Source: Volvox africanus (Eukaryota; Chlorophyta; Chlorophyceae; Chlamydomonadales; Volvocaceae). From it: DNA of 64,000 bases. The notes below the pieces were generated by a model. The model ran no database searches, was not told where the DNA came from, and was given only the letters and a program-made list of their open reading frames with translations. The position numbers and the translations under genes were made by a program. Position 1 is the first letter of the stretch. Every line of letters starts with the position of its first letter. This document shows positions 45,901-57,400 of this stretch, piece by piece. The DNA is taken from positions 7,501 to 71,500 of the forward strand of contig BSDZ01000016.1 of assembly GCA_030268105.1 (NCBI GenBank), read 5' to 3'.

Positions 45901-48241
45901 AAGGCACACGGTTCGAGGCGGCACCCGTGCCGACAGCCCTCATGCAATCAATTCTCAGATTTGCACCATTGCAACCTCTCGCCGAGGTCGTCTTCGTGTG
46001 CGTCGGCGTGGTATGCGTCGGCGATGGCAACGTGCCATAACATAGCACAAAGGCGGCGTGAGAGACATGCGCACGCACGGAAATAATGGGCTGCGGTGCT
46101 GATGGCGGCAACGGGGCCCCATCCGCCGGTGCCACGGCCGTTAAAGCCGCCGCAGTCTCCATCGCGGCTGCCATTGGAACAGCAGAGCCTTCAGGTAGGC
46201 GCAGGTGTACATCGCTAGGACGCGCCAAGGGTGGCTGCGGCGATAGTTGCTGGACCTGTGCTGGCGCTGCTGCCATCCAGTCCATGGCGCCGCCGACGGC
46301 TGCGCTGCCGCCAGGCGCTACATACCCCAACAGATTGGTCCCCTTCTGCGTCACGCTGCTGACTAGGCTGCTGGCCAGAGACCCGAACCGGCTGCCGGCG
46401 TCGTGAAATTCACTGTCATCTCCGTATGGCAGACCGGTGCCTGTCACGTAGGGCTCTAAGGAATGCGCCACAACGCCCTCACAGTTAGGCATCATGATTG
46501 ACTCGAAAAGCGAGCGGCGGCCCCATTGCCCGGCAGCGCTATGCATAGATGCCGACGCAGAAGCGCATGATGAAGCCCAGAGCTCTGTGCCGGCGTTCCT
46601 GCCACCGCCTTCGACACCAGCTCCCAGCTCCCCCGGGTCAACCATGCGCTGAGGTCCCTCCTGAACGCCAAGTGCTTCCTTAAGGGCGGACAAACAGACA
46701 GCGTGGCTGGGCAGCAGCTGCAGACGCGCCGCGCCGATATGAAGGTCGGCCATAATCTGGGTAGGCTTCCCAGCCTCCTCCGGTAGCACCATGCGAAGCT
46801 CCACGCTCAGCTGCAAACCGTGCTTGCCAGGCCCCGAAACTAACGTCACAGCTGCGGGCGGTGAACCGCTCCCCGACTGCGCCGTCGGCAAGGAAGCTGT
46901 GACGTTGTTTGGTGACCCCAATGGCGATGAGGATCCCCCAGTTGAGGTGACGGCGGTGCTCGAACCTGTCAATAGCGGTGTGGTTTCGAATAGATCTAAA
47001 GAAAGCCCGTTAACCTGAATGTGCTTTGCAATCTCTCGTCGGCTGGTTGTGCCTGCAGAGGTAGGCGTCGTTGCTGCCGCAGCACCGGCCACACTGGGGC
47101 CACCCGTGTTTACGCTGTCGCCAGCCCCTAGGGACCCGACAGATGGCCGCAAAGAGTTCCTCGTCTGTGCTTGGTGATCATAGATCTGGCCACGGTGGTT
47201 ATTATGCTGGTGCTGCATTGATGTGTTGCATGCAGTCGTCGAAGGTGATGTGACTCGAGGGCTGTTGAGGTCGCCGAACTCAACTAGGTCAAGCTTCAGA
47301 GCGGCCGTAACAACACGACCCCTTTCAGTCGGATGTGGTAGCTCTACGCGAACAAGGACGTTAGAGGCTTCTATGCGCATGTGCTGCAGCAACGACTGCA
47401 GGCTGCCGGCAATGCGCTTAATGCCATCCTTAACGGCACCATGCCCAGTCCAGCCGAAGTCGTCAGCAAGCAGAAAACTCATTGCACCACCCGAGCTCGA
47501 AGATAAGGTGACGGGTGGAGCTGCCTGGCTTGTCGGGTGAAAATCCGGTGTAAAGGCAGGGGCTGGAGCAGCGCTGCCATTCGGCACCGGATACCCTGGC
47601 GGGAAGCTCCCAGCGCCCGGGAGCGGGAGGGCCGGAGCAGGCGCCACTGTCAGCATCACCTCGTTCACCACCACGCTGCATTGACTAGACGATGAAAACA
47701 GTGACGGGACTTTAGCATTCACGCTTCCCACGTAGCCAGCTTTGACATGCCAACCGTCCAAAGCCTGAGACACATAGAGACGGGTCGTGGCACGATACAT
47801 TAAATACCATGAGAAATCACTGAGCTATGAATATCCAAAGCTCATCGTGCATATCGAACAGGCGGTGCCAAGTTTGGGCCCATAGTACAGCAGGTAAATA
47901 GACATTTGCTAACGTAACCTAACCCAAAAGCATGCATCCTTGGAATCACAGAAGGCAGGTGGAATCGCCTGTACAGACTTTGATATTGATGTCTGGTGAT
48001 AAGGAAAAGGGTTGCTGCGTCTTCACGTCCCGCTTGCTAGCCTTCCACCAACACGCAGCCGCACCAGGTCCTTATTGACAGCATCGCAGTTAAGTAGAAG
48101 GTTCTTGAGCTCAAGCTTCCCAGTATCAAGCTTTACGTCGAGCTGCTCGAGGTCTATTTCAGAGGATAGATATTTCCCAACGTTGCGCTTCAGGACAAAC
48201 TTCAAGAAGCGTTTAAGCAACCAGTCCGTTGTACCCAGCAT
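33100..48241 (-). CDS. ATG2: Autophagy-related protein 2 (ATG2), bridge-like lipid transfer protein
   Basis: ATG2 is a rod-like protein that moves lipids from the ER to the growing phagophore, working with ATG18/WIPI and ATG9. Supported exons (minus strand): 48241 to about 48053; 47764 to about 45056; 44569-44440; about 44231-44112; about 44060-43650; 42985-42890; 42279 to about 41940; 41538-39857; 39536-39291; 39055-38694; 38567-38425; about 38250-38096; 37811-37432; 37116 to about 36930; 36455 to about 35930; 35367-35273; 34956-34776; 33951-33100. Family marks are the N-terminal chorein-like block (SSEIDLEQLDVKLDTGKLEL), the central CAD-like block, then FFQRAQIRGFSVMLDYR, PRRVDIGALAEGRLMELLNL, DGLGAAVLREWLNDIARTQ and AHKFITGLAPINAVV. 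The last junctions keep frame exactly (DY-R-PRRVD; ARTQ-AHKF). My rough exon sum is about 2,900 codons, longer than the roughly 1,600-2,000 usual for ATG2, owing to Ala/Gly/Gln-rich insertions. Middle exon edges are less certain. The start is the ATG just before LGTTDWLLKRF. Confidence 0.88.
34120..34730 (+). repeat. 611-bp duplicated segment, copy 2 (inside an ATG2 intron)
   Basis: Second, identical copy of the 611-bp segment. It lies wholly within the 824-bp intron between the last two ATG2 exons (intron 34775-33952). Without it the intron would be about 213 bp, close to its neighbours. The surrounding splice sites (CAG|GTAGGG and CCACAG|GCG) are intact, so the insertion need not break the gene. 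Perfect identity implies a very recent copy event, gene conversion or an assembly artefact. Confidence 0.97.
34776..34956 (-). CDS. ATG2: ATG2 penultimate exon
   Basis: 181 bases from CCCTGCAG|CCCACG to ACGCAG|GTAGGG. Encodes PRRVDIGALAEGRLMELLNL, then VPLGGVDLVCK and GWDGLGAAVLREWLNDIART, among the most conserved stretches of ATG2. Its donor opens the intron that carries the 611-bp duplicated segment. Confidence 0.9.
35930..36455 (-). CDS. ATG2: ATG2 exon: CAD-like region
   Basis: Acceptor GTGCAG|GCATCTGG. Encodes RVELVIEGLDLLMESYGPGG, then VTVHDLEIRDCALEVK, a Gly/Ala insertion, WVRVLGYRAVRG, LVALALTAVRP, and EEFRVAVALLPLRC. This order (strand, VHD-x-E-x-x-D, LTAVRP, VALLPLR) matches the ATG2 central conserved region as I know it. 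Two donors are possible (CTG|GTTGGG at 35968 or GC|GTGAGC at 35927). Confidence 0.85.
37214..37240 (+). repeat. (CTGT)n microsatellite in an ATG2 intron
   Basis: Six to seven CTGT units in the interval between the ATG2 exons at 37811-37432 and 37116. Non-coding by position. Confidence 0.9.
39857..41538 (-). CDS. ATG2: ATG2 large central exon
   Basis: Begins after AAGTAG with GVTFLLNTTP and closes on CTGCAG|GTACTT at 39857. It alternates amphipathic beta-strand pieces (HLRAPKAQLHLTRTDLQDLA; YELVIVELTVFRASN; GHLSVNVIDLALRH) with Gln-, Ala- and Pro-rich loops. This is the expected texture of a bridge-like lipid transfer protein groove with algal insertions. Confidence 0.75.
45056..47764 (-). 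CDS. ATG2: ATG2 large second exon
   Basis: Opens after GTGTCTCAG with WHVKAGYVGSVNAKVPSLF, the beta-strand pair that follows the chorein block in ATG2, then 2.7 kb of open frame. It holds long low-complexity insertions (Ser/Gly/Thr/Pro/Ala) between short conserved strands, and ends near AAG|GTGAGG (45056), with a second possible donor about 25 bases further on. Confidence 0.75.
48053..48241 (-). CDS. ATG2: ATG2 exon 1: chorein-like N-terminus
   Basis: Starts at ATG 48241-48239. Encodes LLKRFLKFVLKRNVGKYLS followed by the EIDLEQLDVKLDTGKLELKN block, the hallmark of ATG2/VPS13 N-termini. The combination RFLKFVL...GKYL...IDLEQLDV fits ATG2 better than VPS13. The donor is unclear: CGT|GTTGGT preserves phase 0 into the next exon but is a weak site. 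Confidence 0.85.
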
Positions 48242-48782
48242 ATTGGATAAGCTTGACGGAGTCGAGCAGTGCGTGTGCAAAAAGGAAAAATGCTTCAGAT
48301 TTTATTTACGCAGCCATACTGTTTCCATAACGGTCTGGTTGGAAGCACTGCCAAGCAGTCAAAAACTTGTTTTGCCCGAAGGGCAACCTCCTTTCTTAGG
48401 GTTCAGGCTAGACGGAATACCTGCAAAACCTGGTGCGCAAAAATACTATGTAAATTGCAATATCTTAACTTTGAAATATCACTATTGCTTAATGTCGGGG
48501 TGATATGTGTCTCATCAGGATATGCAGTTCCATGCCTTTTAATGTGAGCTGTCGTGGGGTAGCTCAAGCCACCGCATCCCCCATTAGCCGGAATCAGAAC
48601 TGTATTCGCTATAGAAAGAATTAGTTATTGGCAATTCGTCCACTCTACACGAGGCGTGTCCGATGCCCCAACCCACGCGCACTCACATTCATGGACCTGA
48701 AGACTGAAGTGTTCTGATTTTAGTGCTGTCGAAAGCGTAATAACGTTTCTTTCAGCAGCTAGCTTTGGCCCAAAGTTGCGCT
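48242..48782. promoter_or_regulatory. Shared 541-bp divergent promoter region (ATG2 / NCAPH2)
   Basis: The ATG starts of ATG2 (48241, minus) and NCAPH2 (48783, plus) are head to head, and no other gene lies between them. Both promoters and both 5' UTRs must fit here. A T-rich tract ending TTTCTTTCAG at about 48748-48757 could be a 5' UTR intron acceptor for NCAPH2. No specific transcription factor site is claimed; shared control is inferred from position only. Confidence 0.5.
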
Positions 48783-51700
48783 ATGTCTGACCTCGGCGTT
48801 GACTTTGAAGACCTGAAGGAGAATAGGTTTGCGCATCTCTTAAAGCCAATACGAGATCTCCAGGATAATTTTAATGTTGACCTAGCCCATGAGCTTGAGG
48901 AATATTTGGAGCAGCTTGAAAATGCGCAGTTCGCCTTCGAAGGCGCCAGGCACATAACGGTGGATTTTGCCGAGGCAGCCCTCCTCATTCAGGGCAGCGC
49001 CCTCGTATTCTCAAAAAAGGTGGAGTACCTTTACACTTTGACATACCAAGCAATTGAGGCAGTGAAAGGACGGCGACGGCAGCTGGGCCCGGATGGGCAG
49101 CCGCTGGAAGTTGATGACAACGTCCCTCCAACAGCAGGCGCACGAGGCCGGAATGCACGTGCGCGTGTATCCGATGAGGATGACGAGGACAGCGTCGAGC
49201 GCGTCTGGGTTTCGGAGCCGTACCTCAGGGAGGGCAGCGACCTTGACCTTGCGCAAGGCGAGGCGTCCATGCCGAACGCTGGCATGGCTATACGGGCCCC
49301 ATCGGCACTGATGGCATTGGAGGACCATGGGCAAGGAGGCACAAGCGGTGGCGGAGGCAAAGGCGATGGAGATGTTGGCGTGTACCGATTGCAGCAATGC
49401 ATCGTGCACTGCTCGGGGGCGTTATTACTTGACCCGCGCGATGGCGACTTGTACGATCACCAGCTTAGGTGCGAGAGGTTTGGCGGATAAAGGCTCTCTG
49501 AGGAGCATTACGTGCGTCTTATGATGGCACAACCTCGAAGCTACAACCTTCCATTCACACGTCGTAGCGCCGGGGGCCGGACTTGGCTTTCATGGCCGGA
49601 GAAAGTAACACATAGGCATCCTTCTTCCTCTACTTGCGCGCAGATTTATTGGGCCCCAGTCAAAGCATGACAAGGGCCTTAAAGAACTGATTGAGGCGCA
49701 TCGATGGGAGCAGCCGACACAGACGATGCCCGCGCCAGCCACGCAGGCACACATGCCCAGCGCTCCGGGGCAGCAGGATGCACAACCTTTTGTTCCGATG
49801 GGCCAGGACCAGGAGACAGCACACGATTGCGTTGATGAAGATGGTGGAGGTTACGGGGGATACGGTGACTGGCCCAGTGATGATGAAGAAGCCCCAGTTG
49901 CAGCGGCCAACGCTGGCAATGGCATGGATCCGGCGGCAACAGCAGGGGTGCCAGAACCGGAGGGTGAGGCTTCCTTGCACATGAAGATCTAGACGCGATA
50001 GCTGTAAGGACAGAAAAGAAGGCTATTGCGGCTGCAGGAATCCAGAGTGCCATATATGCAATCCTAGGCCGATGTTTTCACCGCGCCCCCTTTCATATCA
50101 GGGCTGCAGGGCAGCGTGGGATCCCAAAGTTGAGTGCCATACATAACTGTTGCCCGGAAGCTCGAAGTGCTGTGGCGGCTTAGGTACCGCATTTTCTGAC
50201 ACGCGTGAGCTTGAATCGGCCGGTGCACAGGCAATGGCACGACGACGGCGACGGCTGAACACGCGAATTGCAGGCCTCGGCGACAGCAACCGTTAGTGAT
50301 GCAGGCAGGCGAAGGAGCCGTACCAGAGTCTGAAGGCGGCGGCCAGCAGCCAGAAGCGGAAGACGTGTTCGAACCCTACAAACCTCTGGATCCTGCAGTG
50401 AAAAGCAGCCGCCTACCAGACCGGCCGCTCATGGTACGACTGCAATAGGTCCTGGAGTCCATGGCCCGATGGCATGTTGGATAATGCGAGCTAGTCTCAT
50501 CCTAGCTTGGCCAACTGCTTCCGTTTTACCCGATACGGTAGGAAGTGTCCAAAGTGTTTCCACATTAATTTGTGTCAGCCATGCGTGTGGTATGAAAGCT
50601 CATTCCATGCACGGGAGATTCATGGACAGTCAGGTGAAGGGGTTGCGTTCTCTCTCACGACCGCATGGTTATGGAGCGAACGGCGCATATCATCCGTTCG
50701 TAAGCCGGTAACTCGTTGTGCACTCACGAAGTTACGTGTGCCGGCACACCATACTTCTGTGCCCCGTTCGGTGAACGTAGGTCCGCCGGCCGCGCAAGAT
50801 GCAGCGGAAAATGCCAACTAAGACCAGTGGCTCAGACGTCGCTTGTGACCTGCTACTACCGGAGTTCGTGTACTGTTTGTTCTTCTTGCGGCCCGCAGTC
50901 ATCGCCCCAGAAATCGCCGAGAAGCAATGCGCGGCTGCGCAAAACGCCAGGCGCCGGACTGACCGGGTTATCAGGCTAGGCCCGGACCTCCTTGCGCCGG
51001 TCTTTGATGCACGTGACCCCGGGGCGGCAGGTACGTTAACATGGCTCCAATGAGAGCACCACGGACAGCTCCAAGGACAGAAAAAAATAATACTGGGAAT
51101 ATTAAGTGCAGCTTTATCTTGTTCTGCCTGCTAGGCCGTGCACCTCACCGCTCACGACCCCGCAATCACGTGAGACCGACACCGTGCAGTCACTCCGGAC
51201 GAGTTGGCAACGGCGGACGATGCTCAGGAACCGGTGGCGGTGGCGCAACCTTATGGCTTCGACGATGATGACGATGGTGGCGGTTTCGGAGGTGGCGGAG
51301 GCGGCGCGTCCGACTTGGACGATGACGTGGACTTGCCAGGCGCTGGACCCAACGGCTTCGGGGAGGGAGTTGGCGGGATGGCGGAGGCTTGGCACGGGCC
51401 GCCGGGCGTTGCGGATGACACGGAAGCTGGTGGATGGCCTGGTGGCCGAGGGATCTTGGCGGGCCGCGTGCCGCCGATGGGAGGCCTAGCGGGTTCAGAG
51501 GACGGCATGGCATTGAATTGCGAGGAGCCCAGCTACGAGGAGCTGTGCAGGTGCGCAACAGCCCGATGAGGGACCAACGCGCTATCTGCGGCAAAGGTAT
51601 TATTACGCATTTGGATATGGCACGCAGCGTCTTGGTGGAAATAGGCCGATCCAACGGACATTTACGTCGTTAGGCTACTTGGTAATTATTATTTGCCGGA

Positions 51701-53835
51701 GACATATTAGCCGGCTCAGGCCGGATGCCGAAGGGGAGCCACGCTCCCGCTAAAGAAATAATCTGCATTTTACAACCTTGTCGCCTAACTACAAGTAGTG
51801 GACACCTGCGCTCTGGCAAACGAGTCCGTTGGCACCATCAGGGGCTTCACCCAGTGAGCATGAAGGCCTGGTCGCATCGTTGTGACGTGACGCGTGTGAC
51901 AGTGACCGCTGGTCGCAACTGTGAATCCCTATTCTAGCCCTCCACTGGCGGATCACTGAAAGAAAGTAGACATGCGCTCCTTCCGTTCATTATGCATCGT
52001 CAAGGGGACGATGCACTCTCTCCGTCTCACTCATCGGGTTGTCCTTCTGGTCCTGAATACCCTAGGTTTCCACGTGCGTCCTTTCCTTTCCGCCTTTCCT
52101 GCTGCAGGGCGCACATGGAGTCAATGATTATGGCCGCTTCTGCAAGGGAGGTGCAGAGCGACCTCGCCCGCCGTGTCAACAACTGGAGGCAGCGAATAGA
52201 TCCGGTCCTCAAGGTTTGTCAGCTCTTCTTGGGCGCTGAAATTTGAGTTGCTGTCACGGACGCGGGGATACCGCGTGCAGGCGCAGAGAAGCTTGCACGG
52301 ACTTTAGGCATGTCACATGGGACAGGGCCAAACCCTGTATTGGGCCGGCCAACGAGGTTTGCGCTAGTGCATGACCCCAAGCATCTCTTATCCTGAAAAT
52401 GTTACATAAGTGGTATGGTTACCGTAGGCGTCGATTGTACTATCCCTTCGGGACGTTGGTTTTGGGTGCTAATCCGCGTCATGATGGGTCGCGCATAATT
52501 TCAGATGCTAAGCAACAGAAAGGGCCGAGGTTGGAATAGCACAAATGTACAGGCATTTTCTAGGAGTTGAGTTTCCTCCAACTTTCTTTTAATTCCTGTC
52601 ATCTATCCTGCCGGCTGCGCCAGGCCGAGGAGTCCCGGCCAGCCTTCGATATCCAAGACTACGGGGAGCTCATCATTAAGCGCTTGTCGAGCCTGAAGGT
52701 CGGTCTCAGGGGTGGGTGGTCTACTGTATCTGCCTTCTCACGTACGCATGGCGTGTCACATGCACAGATAAGCCATGGGAACGAGCCGCATTTGCTCCGC
52801 AATCGGTGGAAGGTGTTATTATGTGATAGCCGCATTTTCCATATGCAGATTCGTTACAGCGCATTCAGGTACGCACACAATTACTCGCACGTTCATGTCA
52901 TGCCCTAACCCCTTTTTCCAGCAAGCTTCCGTTCATCCCGGATGCATATGGAAATATTACATGAGGGGCAAATACCTTTTAGCCATTGCACCTAAGCCCC
53001 CAACGTAAACGATGGTGTGCTACTGTTGTATACAGCTAGCGGACGACAGGTCGCAAGAGGGGACGGACCAAGAGCAACGGCTGCCGAAGTGCGAGGGCCC
53101 CGATGTCGCTACTGCGCCAGTGCCCCAACGCATCAAATTTTCACAGGTGGCAGCGGATCTCCAGAAATTCGAGGTGTCGCGCCTATTTTCAGCCATGTTG
53201 CAGCTAATCAACAACAGGTGCGTGCAGATCAGTTAGCAGGTGTGGCCTAAAGACAGGGAAGTCTACTTGCAAGTGCAGCGCCGTACCATGCTTACAATGA
53301 GATCATGCCGAAGTGCTGTATTGATTGGGATTCAGCTAACACGCATGCCTCATGTTGTTGTGGACTCTCCATGCTCCATCTTGCGGCTCTGCTGTTCTTC
53401 AGAAACGTAATTATCCACAAGGCGGGGTCAATGGAGGTGTCTCCTGGTGAGGTCCCTGACGAGCCGCTCGCGCTGGAGCTCCTGAGCGCTGACTTGTACC
53501 ACAAGACCATGGGAGCCCGCCTCGCCCTTCCGCAACAGGTGGGTCAAAATTTTGACTAGCTTGCAGATTAAGAATTGTCCGATCTTGTTTGCTAACTACT
53601 GTGCTGACACAATAAACTGCCTCTCGTTCATCCGGCCCACGCTTGTTCCGTGGCGTTAATCTCATCCATTCTGATGTCCTGGTGTCAGGTTGGAGCGGTT
53701 TGCAGCCAGCAGGAAGACGGCGGTAAGCAGCAGGCCCGAGGCAAGGCAGGTGGTACACGCAAGGTGGCCAGCGGGGCCAAGCGAGCCAAGCGAGCGGTGG
53801 CTGAGCGCCTTAGTGATACAGACATGGATGACTGA
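48783..53835 (+). CDS. NCAPH2: Condensin-2 complex subunit H2 (CAP-H2, kleisin-beta)
   Basis: CAP-H2 is the kleisin that bridges SMC2/SMC4 and binds CAP-D3/CAP-G2 in condensin II, acting in the nucleus on chromosome condensation. Exons: 48783-49468; 49644-49963; one or more unclear between about 50200 and 50433; about 50827-51030; 51190-51550; 52108-52213; 52624-52698; 53036-53217; 53403-53538; 53689-53835. The N-terminal domain is clear: RFAHLLKPIRDLQDNFNVDL, ELEEYLEQLENAQFAFEGA, FAEAALLIQGSALVFSKKVE. The middle has FEPYKPLDP, then PSYEELCR-AHMES across a phase-exact junction. The C-terminus has SRPAFDIQDYGELIIKRL, FEVSRLFSAMLQLINNR and the winged-helix end DEPLALELLSADLYHK, then a basic tail ending DTDMDD. 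I chose ATG 48783 because the upstream frame offers only TTG. Exon 1 also has an acidic linker (DEDDEDS). Confidence 0.9.
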
Positions 53836-54428
53836 TAATGAGTTTACAAGGAATACGCCGTGGTATTTTCCTATGCCGTCCCGCTCTGCCATGCAAAGTA
53901 CGCTTGGTTTGACAGCCTGCAAGATTGGCACATGGACTGTGTTGATGCGCGTGTGGTGTATAGCTGTGGGAAATCTATATGCGCCTTGAATAGCAGCAAT
54001 TCCGTGATGTGACCCGAAAGGGATTGCGACACCAGTGCATGAAAAACACTGAATAACGCATGTGCATTCACCTGTTTGGGGTTGACATCAGTGCAAAATT
54101 GGAAAACCTGACAGCAGGTAGGACTGTATTACTGCATGGGGTCTTACACGCCTAAACGCCCTATCTAATGGCAGTTGCATCCACTGCCCTCCACCTACAA
54201 TTCAAGGATTTTTGGCCACGTCGTACAAGGGATTGCGGAGTGTATAGTGGCCATGCCCGCCATGCGTTCCGGTAATTATTGGCTACACTCAAAAATAGTG
54301 ATATGCGACGAGGTTAGTAATCTCCGTCGTGGTCAACTAGACAACCTCTTAAAACTCGTTCAGTCCGCATCCATCTTGGGCAACACTGCCAATACCGCCG
54401 TCACATTATGCAATGTCATGGCCTCACA
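53836..54428. other. Convergent 3' intergenic gap (NCAPH2 / DPH1)
   Basis: The stop codons of NCAPH2 (plus) and DPH1 (minus) face each other across 593 bases that must hold both 3' UTRs. A plus-strand open frame at 54175-54480 extends antisense into the last DPH1 exon and shows no recognisable motif. No other gene is supported. Confidence 0.5.
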
Positions 54429-57400
54429 TCACGACTTCTTGTGGTACGAGCTGCTCCATTCGCCACCGTCCTTGGCATAATAATCCATAGGGTAGGGCGC
54501 AATCGCCCTTCCGGCGTTGCCTGCATCGCCATCAATACTGATGCCAACTTGCTGGCCATGCTGAAGCTCGGCCCCTTCCCACCAGCCCGGAACCACGTCC
54601 AGCGCCACCAACGCTTCGTATGGAGTCAGTGTGGGTCGCGAGAAGGCTTCGCCCCAATCAATCGACAAGCGAGGGCAGGCAATCTGCACAGGGTTACCGT
54701 GCAGGATGTAGGTGGTAACGGGAAGCGGCGTCCACAAGATCTGGAAGATGGTGTGAACCCCACCCACCCACGATCAATGCGCACATACCTGGACAAAGGC
54801 ATCCAGGTCTGGAAATATTGCAAGACGCGGGGGGGAGACCTGTGGGACCGGGAGGTTGTGTTGAGCTACTCACACAAGCAGCAGCTCACCGTAATAATCA
54901 TTAAAAGATTGTTCAGGGTTCGCTGCAAGTAAACATAGGAACCAGTATGCATGGTCGAGGGTGGCGTCAAGTGCACGACAGACCTCAATGCGCCTGGGTT
55001 CCTCGACTATGACGTATAACGTGTGATGACAAGGCGCAGAAAGGGTAGGCGACCATGGTTGTGGTCAGGTGGACGTATTCGTCCATACAATTGACTCTAC
55101 GATGGTTTCGAGGGACCCTACTCTGCCGCCGTCCTACACGTACCTCAGACATCAGAATAAGTGTGTAGGGTAATTCTTTTTCCGTTAGGTGGCGCTCCAG
55201 CGTTGCCAAGATGGCGGGATTGCCCTGGAGAAGGCCGTTGAACGCAGATTTGCGTGCGAGGGCTTGACTAGATACAACGATGTATGGAAAGCTACACCAT
55301 AACCTATACTACAGGATAATTTCTGGCATGCAAACAAGCCTTCAGGATTAATGCCAGGTGCAAGCAGGTAACAAAGCACGTGGCGATCTCTATTGTATAC
55401 CCCAGGGGATACCATTTGGGCCTTGCTTCATGTCACCTCTTTACGTGAGTTCCGTGGCCGCTGTTATCACCCGGATAAGGCACATAGGGCAGAGAGCTAT
55501 ACCTCCCTGAGCACTGAGCCGAGCCCTCCCGAATTGCTGCTAGCTACCACCACAAATCCATCAGTGACAGTACCTGCCGCCCAAGCGTGCCCAGCACCAC
55601 ACCCCAGCGTTGCGCCCCGCGGGCCACCTCAATAGCTCGCCGTCGCGCCGCCCTCATACCTGATTTAGCCGGAATATAGTCCAATAAATGACAGGAAAGT
55701 GATAAAATAGACGAAGCATTTTTCCTGAGTAGCGTTTCACTTGCGCTTCGTTCGTTGTGCATCCGCTAAGAAGATATAAATTGCAAGACACGAAATGGTC
55801 AAGACGTGAACGGCTTACGAAGGTCGCTTACCTGCATGGTCGTATCGTTCTCTTGTGAAGACCCTACCGTAAGGGTCGTACCGGAAGGCGGGTATCGTGG
55901 GATTGGCAATCATGATCGCCTCCAGGTGAAATCTGCAAGAGACAAACACCATTGGTGAAAGCTTCTCTTTAATTTAGCCGCCCATGACGTCTTCAGAGCG
56001 AGGTCGAACAGGGCATTGAAGCAAAACATCGCATCAAGATGAGGCCTGTCGCGCCCGTACCCGCCCCGTTCATCTTCCTGCCACAAACAGCCGCGTGTCA
56101 CGACCACGCACAATAAGCGTTGCATGGCCGAACTCTGAGGCCTTGCTAACATGCTATTTCGTTATGTCATTCCGCTCCCCATCGTCTCCCCCCGGCCTCC
56201 CCGCAGCCCGTCATTCCCAAGTATTCCCATGTAAGAGACACCCCCCACACACCCCCACACAATGTAGATGGTGGATACATATGGCCACGCAAGCTAACTC
56301 GCTAAGTGCGGGGCCAGTTAATAAGGTCCCGGAGGGGAATCACGCACCTCCCGTCGGATACAAAGACAATTGCGTCCGTAGAAGCGGGGTTCACTACAGG
56401 CGCCGTACAGCCCAGCACCTCTCCCGGCGATAGTGGCCTGCATTTGGGCACCGCCAATGAAGGGAAGATGGGCTCCAGTCGCTGTCGTGCCAGCTGCACT
56501 GCGGATGCAAACTGGATCGTGCCTGGGGGCAGGGCGAGAGAGAGGGAGCGACGAAGGGAGGGGAGCGGCAGGGCTGACAAGCAGTCCATACGAGGGGGAT
56601 GGTTGAGGGCATAGGAAGAGCGAGGGAAGGAAGGAGAGAAAGGGAAAGGTCATGGGGTGCCGCGATGCCGCGGAGCTTTTAAACACCCAAACGGGGTAAT
56701 TCGGCTGTGGGCAGGGGATGGAGCCAAGCGCTGGCTCCACTAAGGGAGATGAGGACGAAGTTATACAGGCAGGCTGGAATCTACCCCCTTTGGCCCTTGT
56801 CCCGCCAAACAGCTAACCATAGCTCATTCCTATCCACCCGCGCGTATCCCCACCCACCCGCCAATACCAGCCTGGTCCCCGGATCCTTGAAATTCAACTT
56901 GATTGTCGCCACCAGGTGATCCACATCCACTGCGATATCCACGAACACGTACAGGCAGGGAATGCCCGTCACGTCCACTGGAACCAGGCACGAGTGGCCG
57001 TAGTGTACGAGGAAGTCGGCTCCCAAGGCTGAGGCAGAGAAGTCGTCTATACAGCAGGCACCGTACGTCACGTCGCCCATCACCAGGGTGTGCTCAACGC
57101 CTGGAGTCAAGGAGTTCGGAGAAAGGATGTGAGAGAGCCCATCCCAAGGTAACACGGGAACGTGCTCGGGCGAGATGGATCGAGGGCTTGGCGACCCGGG
57201 GCTTGCTGTTGGGGATGGGCTCTTGGCTATTGGGAGGCTGAGGAAGAGGAGGAAGAGGCGGCCAACAGCCATACGGTGTAGAACGCAAAGTAAAAAAATC
57301 AGGGAGTCTAGATACGGGAAACAAGACGACGGAAATACATATTTAGAAGATGCCAGGCAACGGATAATTGAGGTGGAAAGGGGTAGATTGCCGGTTGGAC

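Noticed and set aside
54429..54767. Minus-strand frame first suspected to be a retroelement fragment
   Set aside because: The [13 protein letters not shown] and TPYEALVAL motifs and exact splicing to upstream exons show that it is the last DPH1 exon.
54175..54932. Plus-strand frames of 101 and 174 codons
   Set aside because: Antisense to the last DPH1 exons, without motif or splice support.
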